Of a stretch of 64,000 nucleotides of DNA, positions 41,156 to 49,795 are shown piece after piece. The notes under the pieces were generated by a model. That model saw only the letters and a program-made list of their open reading frames with translations. It was not told the DNA's origin and did no database searches. A program made the translations under genes and the position numbers. How positions within the stretch are numbered: the stretch's first letter is position 1; every line of letters begins with the position of its first letter. The stretch is taken from the NCBI RefSeq assembly GCF_002483225.1, contig NZ_DLHL01000053.1:1-64000 (forward strand). Reading direction: 5' to 3'. This DNA is from Gemmatimonas sp. UBA7669 (GTDB taxonomy: Bacteria; Gemmatimonadota; Gemmatimonadetes; Gemmatimonadales; Gemmatimonadaceae).

Positions 41156-42127
41156 TCAGTCGGGGCTGTCGGCGGCGGTCACGCGCTCATAACACGACGG
41201 ACACACACCATGGCTGAACTGCGCGCCGGTGTGCGCGGCCACGTACGACTCCACGTGCTGCCAGAAGTCGTCATCATCGCGCACCTTCCGACAATACGAA
41301 CAAATCGGAATGATCTCGCGCAGTGAGCGCACCTCGGCCAACGCCGACTGCAGATCCACGATCAACTGCTCGCGCTCCGCCTCCACCTGCTTGGCGTCGG
41401 TGATGTCCCGCGCCACCGCGTAAATCACGCCCTGATCCGTATCGGGCGCCGCGCTCCAGCGCAGCCAGCGATAGCTGCCGTCCTTGCAGAGATAGCGATT
41501 CTCGAAACCGCGAGCCTGTCCGCCGCCGCGCACTGCCTTGTTCTGCGCCAGCGTGCGATCGCGGTCGTCGGGATGCACAAACTCGAAAAACGGCCTGGCC
41601 TTGAGTTCATCGATCGTCCAACCCAGGGCGCGCTCCCACGAAGGGCTGAGCCGTCGGAAGTAGCCCGAGAAATCGAGAAAACAGAGCAGGTCGAGCGTGA
41701 CCGCAAAAAAGCGCTCATCGGGCTCATTGGCCCGCCGCCAGTGCGGGAGTTGCAGCAACGCCAAGTCGACGGCCGCCAAGAGCTCATCGTCGCTGGCCTG
41801 CGCGGAAACCAGTGCCAGCGGCGCACCCGGCAACTTCACCTCACGCAGCAGGCTGCGGCTGTCGGCCGAGCCGGTCAGGAGCATCAGGCTGGGCACCGGA
41901 CCGCGGCGGAGTAATTGGGCAGCCAGCTCCAGCGCCGACGGCGGGCCAGCGACGGCCGGAGAGATCAGGACCAGGTCGGGCTGCACCTGCGCGCAGCGCG
42001 CCAGGGCGTCCTCCGCGGCGCCACTTGCGCCCAGCACATGGTGCCCGGCCCCCTCCAGCAGACGAACGAGGGTGTCGGCCCGGTGGCCCGGCGGATGAAC
42101 CAACAGCAGACTGGCGGCGTGTGGCAT
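41156..42127 (-). CDS. PAS-domain protein with receiver-like N-terminus and Cys motif
   Basis: The 323-residue protein starts with a receiver-like region (SLLLVHPPGHRADTLVRLLE) lacking the phosphorylation Asp pattern. A PAS domain follows (LCFLDFSGYFRRLSPSWERALGW, EFVHPDDRDRT, PAC GVIYAVARDITDAKQVE), then a coiled coil and the Cys motif EIIPICSYCRKVRDDDDFW ... FSHGVCPSCYERV. This four-Cys tail is widespread at the ends of PAS and receiver proteins and probably binds a metal. It has no kinase or output domain. The gene is divergent from ndh. Confidence 0.78.
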   Translation of the reverse strand: MPHAASLLLVHPPGHRADTLVRLLEGAGHHVLGASGAAEDALARCAQVQPDLVLISPAVAGPPSALELAAQLLRRGPVPSLMLLTGSADSRSLLREVKLPGAPLALVSAQASDDELLAAVDLALLQLPHWRRANEPDERFFAVTLDLLCFLDFSGYFRRLSPSWERALGWTIDELKARPFFEFVHPDDRDRTLAQNKAVRGGGQARGFENRYLCKDGSYRWLRWSAAPDTDQGVIYAVARDITDAKQVEAEREQLIVDLQSALAEVRSLREIIPICSYCRKVRDDDDFWQHVESYVAAHTGAQFSHGVCPSCYERVTAADSPD

Positions 42128-42180
42128 GGGTGAAGAAATAGCGACCGCAACAATATGACGCACTTGTCAGATTCGGTACT

Positions 42181-42198
42181 TTGTGAAACTTTTCACAA
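42181..42198. promoter_or_regulatory. Rex/CRP-like operator upstream of ndh
   Basis: TTGTGAAACTTTTCACAA is a perfect inverted repeat with 8-bp arms and a 2-nt centre. It fits the Rex consensus TTGTGAA-N4-TTCACAA and also the CRP form TGTGA-N6-TCACA. It lies 46 bp before the ndh start, 12 bp after a TTGTCA -35-like box (42164-42169), where it would cover the -10 region. Rex commonly represses NADH dehydrogenase genes in other phyla. Confidence 0.6.
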
Positions 42199-42243
42199 GC
42201 TCATGGCGTAAGACAGGTATCGCCCCAATTGCCCGGAGAGGTC

Positions 42244-43665
42244 ATGGCCGTGTTCCGTTCGCCCGATTCTTCCAATCAGACGCCCTCGGTCGATCAGCGC
42301 TTCCCGACGGATCTCGACGGGCTGTCCGTGCCCAAGCTGACCGTGACCGGCAGCTACTCCGCCGACCCGCGGCCCCATGTGGTCATCGTGGGTGGCGGAT
42401 TTGGTGGACTCTCCGCAGCGCGGGCCCTCGCCAAGGCGCCGGTGCGCATCACGCTCATTGATCGCACCAATCATCACCTCTTTCAGCCGCTGCTGTATCA
42501 GGTGGCGACGGCGGTGCTCAATCCCGCCGACATCAGCGTGCCCATTCGCTGGCTCCTGCGCAAGCAGGACAATGTCACCGTCATCATGGCCGAGGTGGAT
42601 GCGCTGCAGCCCGACGCGCGCACGGTGTCACTCGACAATGGCACGGTGCAGCTCACCTACGACTATCTCGTCCTGGCCAGTGGGGCACGCCACGCGTATT
42701 TCGGCAACCCGCAGTGGGAAACGCATGCGCCGGGGCTCAAGAGTCTCGAAGACGCGCTGGAGATGCGTCGTCGCTTCCTGTTGTCGTTCGAAGCGGCGGA
42801 GCGGGCCAGTGCGGCTGATGAGCGTGATGCGCTGCTGACGTTTGTCATCGTCGGTGGTGGTCCGACGGGCGTGGAATTGGCCGGCATGATTCCGGAAGTC
42901 ACGCGTCATGCGCTCAAGGGCGAGTTCCGTCGCATCGATCCATCGCGCGCGCGTGTGCTGCTGCTGGAAGGGGGGCCGCGCATTCTGCCCACCTTCCCCG
43001 AGGCGCTGTCGCAGCGCGCGCAGCAGGACCTCGAATCGCTTGGGGTCACCGTGCGCACCAACTGCATCGTGACCGACGTTGATGCCGACGGCGTGGTGGC
43101 CAACGGCGAGCGCATTGCGGCGCATACGGTGTTCTGGGGTGCGGGCAATCAGGCCTCGCCGCTCACGCGGCAACTGGGTGCCACACTCGACCGCGCCGGA
43201 CGCGTGCGGGTGAACGCCGACCTGAGTGTGCCGGGCCAGCCCAATGTGTTCGTGGTGGGCGACGCGGCGGCAGCAGAGATCAGCGACGGACAGTTCGTGC
43301 CTGGTGTGGCACCTGCCGCCAATCAGATGGGCGCACACGCCGGACGCATGATTGCCGCCGATGTGGCGGGCGCGGCACGCTCTGGCTTCCGCTATACCAA
43401 CAAGGGTGACCTCGCGACCATCGGGCGTCACCGTGCGGTGGCCGTGCTGGCGGGCCGTCAGCTCAGCGGTACCTTCGCGTGGTTGACCTGGCTGTTCGTG
43501 CACATTCTCTATCTGGTGGGCCTGCGCAACCGGCTCACGGTGCTCGTGCAATGGGCCTTCCAGTACGTCACCTTCCAGCGCGGCGTGCGGCTCATCACGG
43601 GCGACACCGTGCACCGACTGCTCAAGGCCAGTCGCCAGGCGTACGAAAAGCGACGGGTGGCCTAG
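42244..43665 (+). CDS. ndh: Type II NADH:quinone oxidoreductase
   Basis: The 473-residue flavoprotein has the FAD Rossmann motif PHVVIVGGGFGGLSAARAL, the NDH-2 signature NHHLFQPLLYQVATAVL, the NADH Rossmann motif FVIVGGGPTGVELAGMI, and VFVVGDAAA with APAANQMGAHAG near the end. A C-terminal amphipathic region (LTWLFVHILYLVGLRNRL) anchors it to the membrane. It passes electrons from NADH to quinone without proton pumping. GGAGAG supports the ATG at 42244; a TTG five codons earlier is possible. The palindrome upstream suggests redox or catabolite control, and a hairpin covers the stop. Confidence 0.94.
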   Translation: MAVFRSPDSSNQTPSVDQRFPTDLDGLSVPKLTVTGSYSADPRPHVVIVGGGFGGLSAARALAKAPVRITLIDRTNHHLFQPLLYQVATAVLNPADISVPIRWLLRKQDNVTVIMAEVDALQPDARTVSLDNGTVQLTYDYLVLASGARHAYFGNPQWETHAPGLKSLEDALEMRRRFLLSFEAAERASAADERDALLTFVIVGGGPTGVELAGMIPEVTRHALKGEFRRIDPSRARVLLLEGGPRILPTFPEALSQRAQQDLESLGVTVRTNCIVTDVDADGVVANGERIAAHTVFWGAGNQASPLTRQLGATLDRAGRVRVNADLSVPGQPNVFVVGDAAAAEISDGQFVPGVAPAANQMGAHAGRMIAADVAGAARSGFRYTNKGDLATIGRHRAVAVLAGRQLSGTFAWLTWLFVHILYLVGLRNRLTVLVQWAFQYVTFQRGVRLITGDTVHRLLKASRQAYEKRRVA

Positions 43666-43678
43666 GCCACCCCTGTCG
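43651..43678 (+). terminator. Hairpin overlapping the ndh stop codon
   Basis: GGGTGGCCTAGGCCACCC is an 18-bp perfect palindrome containing the TAG stop, extended by CGAC/GTCG with a 2-nt bulge. It probably ends the ndh transcript before the kinase gene 95 bp later. Confidence 0.6.
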
Positions 43679-43760
43679 CGTTGCTTCGCCCCGCCACATA
43701 GTTGGTGGCAAGCAGGGACCTTGAGTCCTGTCAGGCGTTCAGTTCCGAAGGGGACAATCA

Positions 43761-46067
43761 ATGTCATCGACGCAGTTCTTGCAGCCTGATACAGTGTTGG
43801 AAGTCCGTCAGCTCAAGCGCCTGTATCGTGCTGGCCTGCTGGCGTTGCTGCTGATTGCAGCCATCGTGGCAGTGGGTGTGGCGGCGCTCGAGTACTCCGC
43901 GCGCTGGGTTCAGCACACGCGTGAGGTGCTGCGGGCCGTGCGAGAACTGCAGACCAGCCTGTTGCAGTTGGAGTCTCGTGCGCTGCAATCAGCCGTTGCA
44001 CGCCAGCCGGCGGACCGTCAGGTCGCGCCGCGCGCGTCGGAAACTGAGCGGCTCGCAACCGGCACGACCATACGGGATACCGCGGGCTATCGCTCGCAAA
44101 CGCAGGCCCCTTGGTCGAGCGCCCACATTGAGGCGCAGCTGGCCCGTTTGCTGACATTGACGGCGGACAATCCGTCTCAGCAGGAACGCGCGCGCATGTT
44201 GGCAGAGGCCGTGAACCAATGGGCCGCGCAGCGGGCTGCGCTGCTCAGCGGGGCGACGGCGGTGGCCATCGATACTCCGACGGCGGCCCTGCAACAGGTG
44301 CTGCAGGAATTCCAGCAGGAAGAGTCGAACCTGTACAGTTTGCGCGTGGCGCGGCAACAGCGCTGGCGCGTCACTCTGGTGCTCGTTGTGCTGGCGGCGC
44401 TGACTCTGGTGGCCTTTGCGCTGCACCGCATGACCAGCAACGTCCTGCGTGAAGCCGGCAACCGGAGACGGGTCGAGGGCGAACGTGATCGCGCCCAGGC
44501 TCTGCTGAATTTTGCACTCGAACGCTCGCCGCTTGCCGTGGCGGTGCTGGAGCCTGACGACAGTCTGCGCGTGGCAAACGATGCGTGGCGGGCACTGGAG
44601 CCGATGGGACGAGCCCATGCGACGGCGGCGGGATTGCCACTCGCCGATGAACTTGCTGCCGTAGTGGAGCGCGTAAGGCGAACCGGTGAGCCTGCCGTTG
44701 CCGAGGTCGTGGTGTCCGACACGCGTGCCGTGAACATGCTGGACCGTGAGGAGTCGCCCACTCTTGCGCCGAAGATGGCCGACCGGATTCTGCTCGCCAG
44801 CGCTCACCGCATCGACGCGGATTCAGACGCCGCAATTGGGCTGGTGCTGCTGGATGTCAGTGAACAGCGCTGGCTCGAAACGCAATTGCGGCATGCGCAA
44901 CGCATGGAGTCGCTTGGGCGCCTGGCCAGTGGCGTGGCGCACGATATCAACAATGTCGTCACGGCCATCATGGGCTTTGCCGACATGGCCATTGCCGGCG
45001 TGCGTTCGCCCGACGCGCTTTCTCAGGTCGACAACGATCTCCAGCAGGTCCGTCGGGCCGCCGACCGGGCTGCAGTCATGGCCAAACAACTGCTGGCGTT
45101 CAGCCGGCGGCGCATCGCGCAGCAACGCCCGCTCGATCTGAGTGATGTGGTCCGGGATATCGAGCCCATGTTGCGCCGCATTTTGGGTTCGCATGTACAG
45201 TTCGAGGTGCGCGCCGATTCGCAGGGCTGGGCCGTGCGCGCTGATCCCGGTCAGATCGAGCAGGTGCTGCTGAATCTCGCCATCAATGCACGCGACGCCA
45301 TGGAGCGAGGCGGCGACCTGACCGTCACGGTTCACACAGCCGATCGCCATGAGATGATGACCGCGGCTGCGCGGCGTGCCTGGCAGTCTGACCTGGCACG
45401 GTCCGACGATGGATGCTCTGACGTGGGAGAAGGCGTCTGTTTGACGGTACGCGATACGGGCGGTGGCATACCACCGGCCGTGCTGTCGCGCATGTTCGAA
45501 CCATTCTTCACGACCAAGGCGGAAGAGAAGGGAACTGGTCTTGGACTTGCCACGGTCCGACAGATTGTCGACTCCCTTGGCGGCTTCGTGACCATACACA
45601 GCAAAGTCGGTGAAGGCACGAGCCTCTCCGTGTACCTGCCTCGAACCGCGGGCGATCCGGAGCCGCTGCGTATCCGCGTTTCACGGACACCCGTCAACAA
45701 GCGGTCGGGTATGGTACTCGTGGCTGAGGATGACCGTGATGTGCGCTATCTCATGGAGCATGTGCTCAGCGACGCGGGATACACGGTGCACACGGCACGG
45801 AACGGTCGTGAAGCCTTGAGCGCCATTGAACGCGCCAGTGCCCCCTATCAGCTGCTCATCACCGACCTGGTGATGCCAGCCGTCGGCGGTGTCGGACTCG
45901 GCTCGCACGCGATTGTGGAGGAGCGCGTGGCCCATGTGCTCTACATATCGGGCTACCAGGCCGACTCCTTTGGTGAGCAGACCACTCTCCCGCAGCATGC
46001 GCGCATTCTCGCCAAGCCCTTTACGCCAGCCGACTTGCTGGCGGCGGTTGCGGAGGCCATGGAGTAA
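43761..46067 (+). CDS. Hybrid sensor histidine kinase
   Basis: The 768-residue kinase has a membrane segment (AGLLALLLIAAIVAVGVAAL), a periplasmic helical region of about 170 residues and a second segment (VTLVLVVLAALTLVAFALH). A PAS-like domain, DHp RLASGVAHDINNVVTAI (His394), ATPase boxes (NLAINARDAM, DTGGGIP, GTGLGLA) and a receiver with ITDLVMPAVGG (Asp702) follow. It has the same layout as the kinase at 5773-8031 but no close partner gene. The signal is unknown. Confidence 0.92.
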   Translation: MSSTQFLQPDTVLEVRQLKRLYRAGLLALLLIAAIVAVGVAALEYSARWVQHTREVLRAVRELQTSLLQLESRALQSAVARQPADRQVAPRASETERLATGTTIRDTAGYRSQTQAPWSSAHIEAQLARLLTLTADNPSQQERARMLAEAVNQWAAQRAALLSGATAVAIDTPTAALQQVLQEFQQEESNLYSLRVARQQRWRVTLVLVVLAALTLVAFALHRMTSNVLREAGNRRRVEGERDRAQALLNFALERSPLAVAVLEPDDSLRVANDAWRALEPMGRAHATAAGLPLADELAAVVERVRRTGEPAVAEVVVSDTRAVNMLDREESPTLAPKMADRILLASAHRIDADSDAAIGLVLLDVSEQRWLETQLRHAQRMESLGRLASGVAHDINNVVTAIMGFADMAIAGVRSPDALSQVDNDLQQVRRAADRAAVMAKQLLAFSRRRIAQQRPLDLSDVVRDIEPMLRRILGSHVQFEVRADSQGWAVRADPGQIEQVLLNLAINARDAMERGGDLTVTVHTADRHEMMTAAARRAWQSDLARSDDGCSDVGEGVCLTVRDTGGGIPPAVLSRMFEPFFTTKAEEKGTGLGLATVRQIVDSLGGFVTIHSKVGEGTSLSVYLPRTAGDPEPLRIRVSRTPVNKRSGMVLVAEDDRDVRYLMEHVLSDAGYTVHTARNGREALSAIERASAPYQLLITDLVMPAVGGVGLGSHAIVEERVAHVLYISGYQADSFGEQTTLPQHARILAKPFTPADLLAAVAEAME

Positions 46068-46108
46068 GCCATGCAGGCGGGCGCGACGTACGCCGCGCCA
46101 AACGCCGC

Positions 46109-46543
46109 TCAGCGCAAGTCGAACACGTATCGCTGCAACTCGTTGATTTGCGTTTCCTGCAATGCCACCTCGTACGCCAAGATGTCACCGCTCGTGATCA
46201 CTCCCACGAGAGTGGGCCCGTCCTGCACCGGCACATGGCGAATGCGGCGTGACGACATGAGCGCGCGGCACTCGGCGATGGCCTGATCGGCAGACACGGT
46301 GACCACGCTACCCGTCATGACTTCCGACACCGGTGTCAGGGCCGGGTCGAGGCCCGTTGCGACCACGCGCCGCATGACGTCGCGTTCGGTGAAAATGCCC
46401 ACCAGTTGCCCCTGGTCGAGCACGAGCACACCACCGATGCCATGATCGTTCATCACCCGTGCGGCGTCGCGTACGCTGGTGGCCGGCGACAGGGACACTA
46501 CACCAGGGCCTTTGCGGGCCAGCAGATCACGAATCGTGGACAT
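46109..46543 (-). CDS. Tandem CBS-domain protein
   Basis: The 144-residue protein is two CBS domains: ATSVRDAARVMNDHGIGGVLVLDQGQLVGIFTERDVMRRV is summarised here by its ends ATSVRDAARVM and GIFTERDVMRRV; the second has IRHVPVQDGPTLVGVITSGD. CBS pairs bind adenine nucleotides and report energy state. With no fused domain it may act as a standalone sensor. It is convergent with the hybrid kinase gene. Confidence 0.9.
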   Translation of the reverse strand: MSTIRDLLARKGPGVVSLSPATSVRDAARVMNDHGIGGVLVLDQGQLVGIFTERDVMRRVVATGLDPALTPVSEVMTGSVVTVSADQAIAECRALMSSRRIRHVPVQDGPTLVGVITSGDILAYEVALQETQINELQRYVFDLR

Positions 46544-46627
46544 CCGGTCCTCCGAACGAAGCGGGTCGTACCACCTGAGGCATGAGAGACCTTACCGCCC
46601 GTGACGTCATGACGCCAGTTTTCCTGC

Positions 46628-47122
46628 ATGACCCGACGCAATCAACTGGCCCTCGGCCTCTCCCTGCTGTCGCTCGCGCTGCTCTGGCCCGGGCTCACTG
46701 AGCCGGTGCTGACCATTCGCGCCACCATCGAGATGTTTGGCGTGGAGCGAGAGCTCACCAACGAAACACGCAGCGTGGTGGGCGCCATTCGCAGCCTGCA
46801 CGACTCGGGCAACGATTTTGTGGCCGGGCTCATCCTGCTCTTCAGCGTACTCGTGCCGCTCACCAAGGCCCTGCTGGCGCTGCCGATTCTTTTTGGCAGA
46901 GCAGCGGGCCGTGAGCGTCTGACGCGCTTTGTCCAGGCCATCAGCAAGTGGTCCATGGCTGATGTGTTTGCCGTGGGGATGCTCATCGCACTGCTGGTGG
47001 CGCGGGGCACGGCCAACCTCTCGGCCATTGCCGGCCCCGGCTTCTACTTCTTTACCGCGTACTGCCTCGTGTCGAACGCGGCGTTCCAGCTGCTCCAGCC
47101 GGCGGCGTCTTCGCGGGCGTGA
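46628..47122 (+). CDS. PqiA-domain membrane protein
   Basis: The 164-residue protein has four membrane helices and the PqiA-type features LLWPGLTEPVLTI, FVQAISKWSMADVFAVGML and FYFFTAYCLVSNAAFQLL. It is one PqiA/YebS-type domain rather than the usual two, and the zinc-ribbon Cys pairs are missing. PqiA proteins take part in envelope lipid transport. Its 3' end overlaps the convergent exported-protein gene by 71 bp. Confidence 0.8.
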   Translation: MTRRNQLALGLSLLSLALLWPGLTEPVLTIRATIEMFGVERELTNETRSVVGAIRSLHDSGNDFVAGLILLFSVLVPLTKALLALPILFGRAAGRERLTRFVQAISKWSMADVFAVGMLIALLVARGTANLSAIAGPGFYFFTAYCLVSNAAFQLLQPAASSRA

Positions 47123-47585
47123 TGCGGAACTTGGCCAGCGGCTTCTGGTCCATGAACACCATGCCCTCAATCACCTGCTCGGCGCCCATCTGGCCATCGT
47201 GCTCGAGCAAACGCCCCTCGGGTGCCGTCACGCGGAACCGAATGCGCGTGCCCTCGCGGACCACGTTGGAGATGGGCCCCGAGCCCTGACCCGGCACGGT
47301 GGCGGTGCCGGTAGTGGCGCCATTGGTGGTGGTGAAGGCATACAGCACCGGCACCGTGATGGCGCTGTCACCCAACTGCACGGTGGCGGTGCCGTTCCAG
47401 GAACCCTGAAGCGCCGCCGTGCCAGCGGCACCGGGTTTGGCGCTGGTGGCTTTCCCGGCCCCCGGCTTCGCGCCACCGGCTCTCGTGCTCTGGGCCCCAG
47501 CCAGGCCTGGCGCGGCCAGCAAGGCGACGGCCAGCAACACGCGGCTGGTCATGACAACGGATCGGCGGGTTTCCAGAGCGGACAT
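47052..47585 (-). CDS. Exported hypothetical protein
   Basis: The 177-residue protein has a signal peptide (RVLLAVALLAAPGLAGAQ), a Gly/Ala/Lys-rich linker and a beta-rich domain (LQGSWNGTATVQLGDSAITVPV ... GTRIRFRVTAPEGRLLE) resembling lipocalin-like or cell-wall DUFs. The tail is Pro/Arg/Ser-rich, and its codons overlap the pqiA 3' end by 71 bp. GGAG upstream of 47585 supports the start. Function unknown. Confidence 0.7.
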   Translation of the reverse strand: MSALETRRSVVMTSRVLLAVALLAAPGLAGAQSTRAGGAKPGAGKATSAKPGAAGTAALQGSWNGTATVQLGDSAITVPVLYAFTTTNGATTGTATVPGQGSGPISNVVREGTRIRFRVTAPEGRLLEHDGQMGAEQVIEGMVFMDQKPLAKFRITPAKTPPAGAAGTPRSTRGSTR

Positions 47586-47611
47586 GGCTATACTCCACAG
47601 GCAAGTGGGGT

Positions 47612-47702
47612 GCCGAGTGTTCGACTCGGCGCTCCGTGAAAACTGTCATCGGGTTGCGGTTTGCGACACTCCGCAACGTCGCTCCGTCTCGGAAAACTGT
47701 CA
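47612..47702. promoter_or_regulatory. Structured intergenic region with direct repeats before the AlkD operon
   Basis: A hairpin GCCGAGT-GTTCG-ACTCGGC (47612-47630), an inverted repeat GTTGCGG (47653-47659) / CCGCAAC (47671-47677) and two direct copies of GCTCCGT...GAAAACTGTCA (47631-47648 and 47681-47702) lie between divergent genes. The second copy ends 9 bp before the AlkD start, so these are candidate regulator sites. Confidence 0.4.
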
Positions 47703-47711
47703 GTCGTTGAT

Positions 47712-48860
47712 ATGGCCGAGCCCTTCAAGGAGTTCCTCAACGCACCACTCGTGCGTCACGCGGCGCGTCATTTGCAGTCGCTCGACGCGCGCTTCAGTGC
47801 GTCGCGATTCGAGCGCGCCGTGGTACCACAGCTCTCCGCGCTTGAACTCAAGGCGCGAGCGCTCTGCATTGCCGACGCGCTGGCCGAGCATCTGCCAGCG
47901 GACTTTGGCGATGCCACCGATCTGCTGACGCGTGCGCTGGCCTCCGCTCCGGCCAATGCCGACGCGGTCATGGGTGACGCCGCACAGGCCGCTTCGCGCG
48001 AGGGGCTGTCGGGGTGGATTCTGTGGCCGGTGGGCGAGTACGTGGCGCGCCGCGGCGTTGAGGAGCCGGAGCGTGCCCTGACCTTCCTGCACGCCATGAC
48101 GCAGCGCTTCACGGCGGAGTTTGCCATCCGGCCGTTGATCGTGGCGCACGAGGCGCTGGTGCTGGAGCACCTGAAACGTTGGATGCACGACCCCAGTGCG
48201 CATGTGCGGCGGCTCGTGAGTGAGGGTACGCGACCGCGTCTACCGTGGGGGCTGCAGCTCAAGCGATTCATCGCCGATCCCTCGCCTTGCGTGCCGTTGC
48301 TCGAGCACCTCGTCAACGACTCCAGCGACTATGTGCGTCGCAGCGTGGCCAATCACCTCAACGACATCGCCAAGGATCATCCCGATCGTGTGGTGGCCTT
48401 TGTCACGCGACACTTGCCCAATGCGCCGGAAGAGCGGCGCGCCCTGCTGCGTCACGCCAGTCGCACACTCATCAAGCAGGGGTATGCGGCAGCACTGGAT
48501 GCGTGGGGCCACGGCACGCCGTTTCGTGGCCAGGCGGAGCTCTCGCTCTCGCCGCGGCGCATTGCGCTCGGTCAGGCGGTCATGTTGGAAGCGCAGTTGA
48601 CGGCCACAGCGCGCACGCCGCAGGAGCTGGTGGTGGACTACGTGGTGCATCATGTCAAAGCCAACGGCGAGACATCGCCCAAGGTGTTCAAGGGCTGGCG
48701 CCTCACCCTCGCGCCGGGTGAGACGCGCGTGCTGACACGCAAGCACAACGTCAAACCCATCACCACGCGGCGCTACTACGCTGGCCGTCATGAGATCGCG
48801 CTGCAGATCAACGGCAAGGACGTGGCGCGAGACGCGTTCACGCTCACACTGCCGCGTTGA
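47712..48860 (+). CDS. AlkD-like DNA alkylation repair HEAT protein
   Basis: The 382-residue protein is composed of HEAT-like helices: FEEFLNAPLV-type start (EPFKEFLNAPLVRHAARHL), RRLVSEGTRPRLPWGLQL and DYVRRSVANHLNDIAKDHP, which are the hallmarks of the DNA alkylation repair group related to AlkD. AlkD excises alkylated bases by stacking DNA against such repeats. A C-terminal beta-rich segment (TTRRYYAGRHEIALQING) is a common extension in this subgroup. It heads an operon of five coupled genes ending at 53520. Confidence 0.83.
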   Translation: MAEPFKEFLNAPLVRHAARHLQSLDARFSASRFERAVVPQLSALELKARALCIADALAEHLPADFGDATDLLTRALASAPANADAVMGDAAQAASREGLSGWILWPVGEYVARRGVEEPERALTFLHAMTQRFTAEFAIRPLIVAHEALVLEHLKRWMHDPSAHVRRLVSEGTRPRLPWGLQLKRFIADPSPCVPLLEHLVNDSSDYVRRSVANHLNDIAKDHPDRVVAFVTRHLPNAPEERRALLRHASRTLIKQGYAAALDAWGHGTPFRGQAELSLSPRRIALGQAVMLEAQLTATARTPQELVVDYVVHHVKANGETSPKVFKGWRLTLAPGETRVLTRKHNVKPITTRRYYAGRHEIALQINGKDVARDAFTLTLPR

Positions 48861-48868
48861 CGCCTCGC

Positions 48869-49795
48869 ATGCCGTGGCTCAGGAAGAACGATGGGTCGTG
48901 GATGGTGCGCGGCTATCATGATGTGATGGCATCGTTGCGTGACGCGCGTCTGGTTTCGGGTCCCGAAGGCACTCCGGATCGGCTGCGCTATCCGTCACTC
49001 GATGCCGCTGCGGACTTGCAGCGCGTTACCCTGGCGGCATGGCAGTCCGTCGCCCCCGGCGACGTGGAACTGGTGTCCACCGTGGGCCGTTCCTTTGGGG
49101 TCACGGCGGCGGGCATGGTGCTTGGCATGTCCGACGCGGAGGTGAGATCCCTGCTGCCTCTGGCCGAGGTGGTCTGGCGCGAGTCCGCCATGGCGACGTC
49201 TTCGGCATCCTCGTCGGCGGCGCGCGAGGCAACCGCCGCACTGGCCGCCGCGTTCAAGAGCCAAGCGCCCACGCACGTGCAGGCGTTCGTGGCCCTCACC
49301 CACAGTCTTCCCGCTCTCGTGTCCAACGTGATGGTGCATTCCCTTCTGGCCAACGCGGAGTGGCCAGCGGCCGACGATGAGTCGTTGCGGCCCGGCTCCG
49401 GCCGCGCTGTGCTCGATGAGTGGCTCCGCTGCTGCGCGCCGGTGCGCTACGTGTACCGGCAGGCAGCCCAGCGGCTCGTCATGAATGGCGATGCGATAGA
49501 GCCTGGAACGTCCGTCACGGTGGACCTGGAATCTGCCAACTTCGACCCTTCGGTCTTTCCGGAGCCCGGTTTGGTGCGGCCAGGGTCGCGCCGCGCCGCG
49601 CATGTGGCGTTCGGGGTGGCGCCGCACGCTTGCCGTGGAGCCACGACCGTGCACGTGGCCCTCGCCGCCTTTCTCGAGGCCTGGTCCGCATTCGGGCAGA
49701 CACATCGTCTTGCACTCATGAGCACACACGCAGAAACTGATTTCGTGGCCATGCGCACATGGAAGCGCGCCGTAATGCGCGTGGAGGTCGCGTGA
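48869..49795 (+). CDS. Shortened cytochrome P450-like protein
   Basis: The 308-residue protein carries the P450 heme-ligand motif HVAFGVAPHACRGA (Cys255) and the preceding ANFDPSVFPEPG, plus the K-helix ExxR in DEWLRCCAPVRYVYR. It is about 100 residues shorter than typical bacterial P450s: the C-helix HTRLR-type region and the I-helix AGx(D/E)T are not recognisable. It may be a degenerate enzyme, a heme-binding relic or a compact variant. An upstream TTG at 48857 overlaps the AlkD stop by 4 bp and is an alternative start. The stop overlaps the TonB-receptor start by one base (TGATG). Confidence 0.72.
   Translation: MPWLRKNDGSWMVRGYHDVMASLRDARLVSGPEGTPDRLRYPSLDAAADLQRVTLAAWQSVAPGDVELVSTVGRSFGVTAAGMVLGMSDAEVRSLLPLAEVVWRESAMATSSASSSAAREATAALAAAFKSQAPTHVQAFVALTHSLPALVSNVMVHSLLANAEWPAADDESLRPGSGRAVLDEWLRCCAPVRYVYRQAAQRLVMNGDAIEPGTSVTVDLESANFDPSVFPEPGLVRPGSRRAAHVAFGVAPHACRGATTVHVALAAFLEAWSAFGQTHRLALMSTHAETDFVAMRTWKRAVMRVEVA

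Noticed and set aside
48869..49795. P450-like gene as a simple frameshifted pseudogene
   Set aside because: The frame is open throughout, retains the heme-Cys and ExxR motifs and overlaps both neighbours in a translationally coupled way, so loss by frameshift is not shown.
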